Below, piece by piece: positions 13,805 through 15,536 of a DNA stretch of 15,536 nucleotides (positions are counted from its first letter, which is position 1; each line of letters begins with the position of its first letter). Source of the stretch: an uncultured Bacteroidota bacterium (GTDB taxonomy: Bacteria; Bacteroidota; Bacteroidia; Flavobacteriales; Flavobacteriaceae). The translations under genes were made by a program, and so were the position numbers. The notes beneath the pieces are model-generated. The model had not been told where the DNA came from, ran no database searches, and worked only from the letters and a program-made list of their open reading frames with translations. Where the stretch lies: the NCBI GenBank assembly GCA_903819815.1, contig CAIJFC010000188.1, positions 1 through 15,536 on the forward strand, given 5' to 3'.

Positions 13805-13888
13805 ATTTTAAATGATAAATTTTGAATGATGAATTAAAAGGTGTCATTCAAATAATTTAAAATTTAAAATTTAAAATTCAAAATAGAT
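13805..13888. repeat. AT-rich period-7 inverted arrays between accB and accC
   Basis: The left half has heptads in phase from 13806, forming two related 14-mers (13806-13819 and 13820-13833, two differences). The right half has AATTTAA three times in tandem (13854-13874), then AATTCAA. TTTGAATGA (13821-13829) pairs perfectly with TCATTCAAA (13844-13852). Further out, 13805-13812 pairs with 13863-13870. The whole gap can therefore fold as a long interrupted hairpin in the fabH-accB-accC messenger. No T-run suggests termination. Confidence 0.6.
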
Positions 13889-13891
13889 AAG

Positions 13892-15238
13892 ATGTTTAAA
13901 AAAATATTAATTGCAAATAGAGGTGAAATAGCCCTTCGTGTTATTAGAACCTGCAGAGAAATGGGAATTAAAACCGTAGCCGTTTATTCCACTGCGGATG
14001 CAGAAAGCCTTCACGTAAAATTTGCCGACGAAGCAGTTTGCATTGGTCCGCCACCAAGTAATCTTTCTTATTTAAAGATGTCTAATATCATAGCTGCAGC
14101 AGAAATTACCAATGCCGACGCCATTCACCCAGGTTACGGATTTTTGTCTGAAAATTCTAAATTTTCAAAAATCTGTCAAGAACACGGAATCAAATTTATT
14201 GGTGCCTCTCCAGAAATGATCGACAGAATGGGAGATAAAGCTTCTGCTAAATCAACCATGATTGAAGCAGGAGTTCCTTGTGTGCCAGGTTCTGTTGGAA
14301 TATTAGAATCCTTTGAACAAGCTCAAAAATTATCTTTAGAAATGGGTTATCCTGTAATGCTAAAAGCCACCGCTGGTGGAGGAGGTAAAGGGATGCGTGC
14401 CGTTTGGAAAGAAGAAGATTTATTAAAAGCTTGGGAAGGCGCTCGTCAAGAATCGGCTGCTGCCTTCGGAAATGACGGAATGTACCTTGAAAAATTAATC
14501 GAAGAACCACGTCATATCGAAATTCAAGTAGTTGGTGATTCATATGGAAAAGCGTGTCATTTATCGGAAAGAGATTGTTCTGTTCAACGTCGTCACCAAA
14601 AATTGACTGAGGAAACTCCGTCGCCATTTATGACCGATGAATTAAGAACCAGAATGGGCGAAGCTGCGGTTAAAGCGGCCGAGTACATTAAATATGAAGG
14701 CGCTGGAACAGTAGAATTTTTAGTGGACAAACATAGAAATTTCTATTTCATGGAAATGAACACTCGAATTCAAGTGGAGCACCCAATTACAGAGCAAGTA
14801 GTAGATTACGACTTGATTCGTGAGCAAATAATGGTAGCTGCAGGAATTCCAATTTCTGGAAAAAACTATTTACCACAATTGCACGCTATAGAGTGTAGAA
14901 TAAATGCGGAAGATCCTTATAACGATTTTCGTCCTTCACCAGGAAAAATAACTACACTTCATGCGCCAGGAGGACACGGTGTTCGTTTAGACACGCACGT
15001 ATATGCTGGTTACACGATTCCGCCAAATTATGACTCTATGATTGCTAAATTAATTACAACTGCTCAAACGCGTCAAGAAGCGATAAATAAAATGAAACGT
15101 GCTTTGGATGAATTTGTAATTGAAGGCGTTAAAACCACCATTCCTTTTCACCGTCAATTAATGGATAATGAGCAATATGTAGCTGGAAATTATACGACTG
15201 CTTTTATGGATACTTTCAAAATGAACGATCCGGAATAA
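13892..15238 (+). CDS. accC: Biotin carboxylase subunit of acetyl-CoA carboxylase
   Basis: A 448-aa ATP-grasp enzyme that carboxylates the biotin on AccB using ATP and bicarbonate, the first half of malonyl-CoA formation. It opens with the family start MFKKILIANRGEIALRVIRT. The glycine-rich ATP loop is AGGGGKGMR (161-169). The active site shows RDCSVQRRHQK (227-237) and EMNTRIQVEHP (288-298), with R292 and E296 at the E. coli positions. The C-terminal domain contains HAIECRINAEDP (331-342). The length equals the bacterial single-subunit form, so this is AccC and not a pyruvate or propionyl-CoA carboxylase fusion. The accA and accD genes are not in the window. Confidence 0.96.
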   Translation: MFKKILIANRGEIALRVIRTCREMGIKTVAVYSTADAESLHVKFADEAVCIGPPPSNLSYLKMSNIIAAAEITNADAIHPGYGFLSENSKFSKICQEHGIKFIGASPEMIDRMGDKASAKSTMIEAGVPCVPGSVGILESFEQAQKLSLEMGYPVMLKATAGGGGKGMRAVWKEEDLLKAWEGARQESAAAFGNDGMYLEKLIEEPRHIEIQVVGDSYGKACHLSERDCSVQRRHQKLTEETPSPFMTDELRTRMGEAAVKAAEYIKYEGAGTVEFLVDKHRNFYFMEMNTRIQVEHPITEQVVDYDLIREQIMVAAGIPISGKNYLPQLHAIECRINAEDPYNDFRPSPGKITTLHAPGGHGVRLDTHVYAGYTIPPNYDSMIAKLITTAQTRQEAINKMKRALDEFVIEGVKTTIPFHRQLMDNEQYVAGNYTTAFMDTFKMNDPE

Positions 15239-15262
15239 AGCGAAATCAAATATCAAATTACG

Positions 15263-15293
15263 AAAAACCATCAAATTATTGATGGTTTTTTTT
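15263..15293 (+). terminator. Terminator after accC
   Basis: Perfect 12-bp inverted repeat AAAAACCATCAA/TTGATGGTTTTT with a 4-nt loop (ATTA), extended to eight T, 25 bp after the accC stop. It ends the fabH-accB-accC transcript. The A-tract on the left also allows it to work on the other strand. Confidence 0.92.
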
Positions 15294-15363
15294 GTCCAAT
15301 AAATACCAAGAATTTATTTTAAATACAAATATTTATTATAAGATTTGAATTTTAATATTTGCC

Positions 15364-15530
15364 ACAGATTTAACGGATTAAACTGATTGTCACTGATTTT
15401 ATCTGTTACTCGAGCAAAGCGAACAGACAAAGTAAATTTGTGAAATCCGACGCTAAAAAATAGTACGCCACGAATTTGCGAATTAGTATATCTTACTTTT
15501 CGATTTAATTCGTCCCGAGAATTCGGGATC
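15364..15530. repeat. Degenerate dispersed-type repeats at the right end
   Basis: Four 9-bp units near ACTGATTTA (15364-15390, and 15392-15400 after one extra base) are followed by other repeat-like pieces. CGAATTA (15479-15485) is inverted as TAATTCG (15506-15512), and TCCCGA/TCGGGA form a small hairpin (15513-15528). Pieces such as GCCACAGATTTAACGGATT and CCACGAATTTGCGAATT resemble, from memory, intergenic repeats common in Bacteroidota. I see no credible gene in 15239-15536; the only open frame, on the - strand, lacks any recognisable feature. Confidence 0.45.
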
Positions 15531-15536
15531 ATCAAA

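Noticed and set aside
14247..14627. 126-aa open frame antisense to accC
   Set aside because: Lies within the ATP-grasp coding region; no family features.
15314..15535. 73-aa open frame on the - strand at the right end
   Set aside because: Runs through degenerate repeats and palindromes; composition looks non-coding.

Overview
The window is AT-rich and comes from the core chromosome of a member of Bacteroidota, most likely Flavobacterium or a close relative in Flavobacteriaceae. Three things support this. Two adjacent genes are the gliding-motility genes gldE and gldD. The proteins resemble flavobacterial versions, for example a eukaryote-like class Ia ribonucleotide reductase. Recurrent TAnnTTTG promoter boxes, the -7 element of the Bacteroidota primary sigma factor, sit upstream of several genes, while Shine-Dalgarno motifs are not evident. 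I see no phage, transposase, CRISPR array, tRNA or rRNA.

Layout. (1) 1-3815, + strand: nrdB then nrdA, with an inverted pair of DnaA-box-like sites in front of nrdB and a GC-rich foldable repeat between the genes. A bidirectional terminator follows. (2) 3877-6094, - strand: an HU-family gene, a 30-codon gene for an extremely basic peptide, a terminator that overlaps the end of that small gene, a stretch of period-7 repeats, then the RNase E/G-family gene rng. (3) 6226-9624, + strand: mutY, ssb, gldE, gldD. (4) 9632-10219, - strand: ribE (riboflavin synthase), divergent from pdxA (10278-11321, + strand; vitamin B6) across a 58-bp gap with face-to-face promoter boxes. (5) 11412-15238, + strand: DUF177/yceD and rpmF (L32), a terminator, then the fatty-acid genes fabH, accB and accC, closed by a strong terminator. 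(6) 15239-15536: no gene; AT-rich sequence and degenerate repeats.

How the genes work together. nrdAB supply dNTPs. mutY and ssb act in DNA repair and replication, and HU organises the nucleoid. rng and the ribosome-related genes (rpmF, DUF177, perhaps the small basic peptide) belong to RNA and ribosome biology. fabH, accB and accC start fatty-acid synthesis. gldE and gldD belong to gliding and type IX secretion.

I did not find a new multi-gene system; the coding content is housekeeping. The less explained material is between genes. Three gaps (before rng twice, and accB-accC) hold period-7 arrays arranged as imperfect inverted arms. The nrdB-nrdA gap and the right end hold other repeat types that I believe are dispersed in flavobacterial genomes. 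Other points worth checking are the 30-aa basic peptide with its overlapping terminator, the RNase E/G protein without zinc-link cysteines, the SSB ending in Tyr, and a palindrome before fabH.
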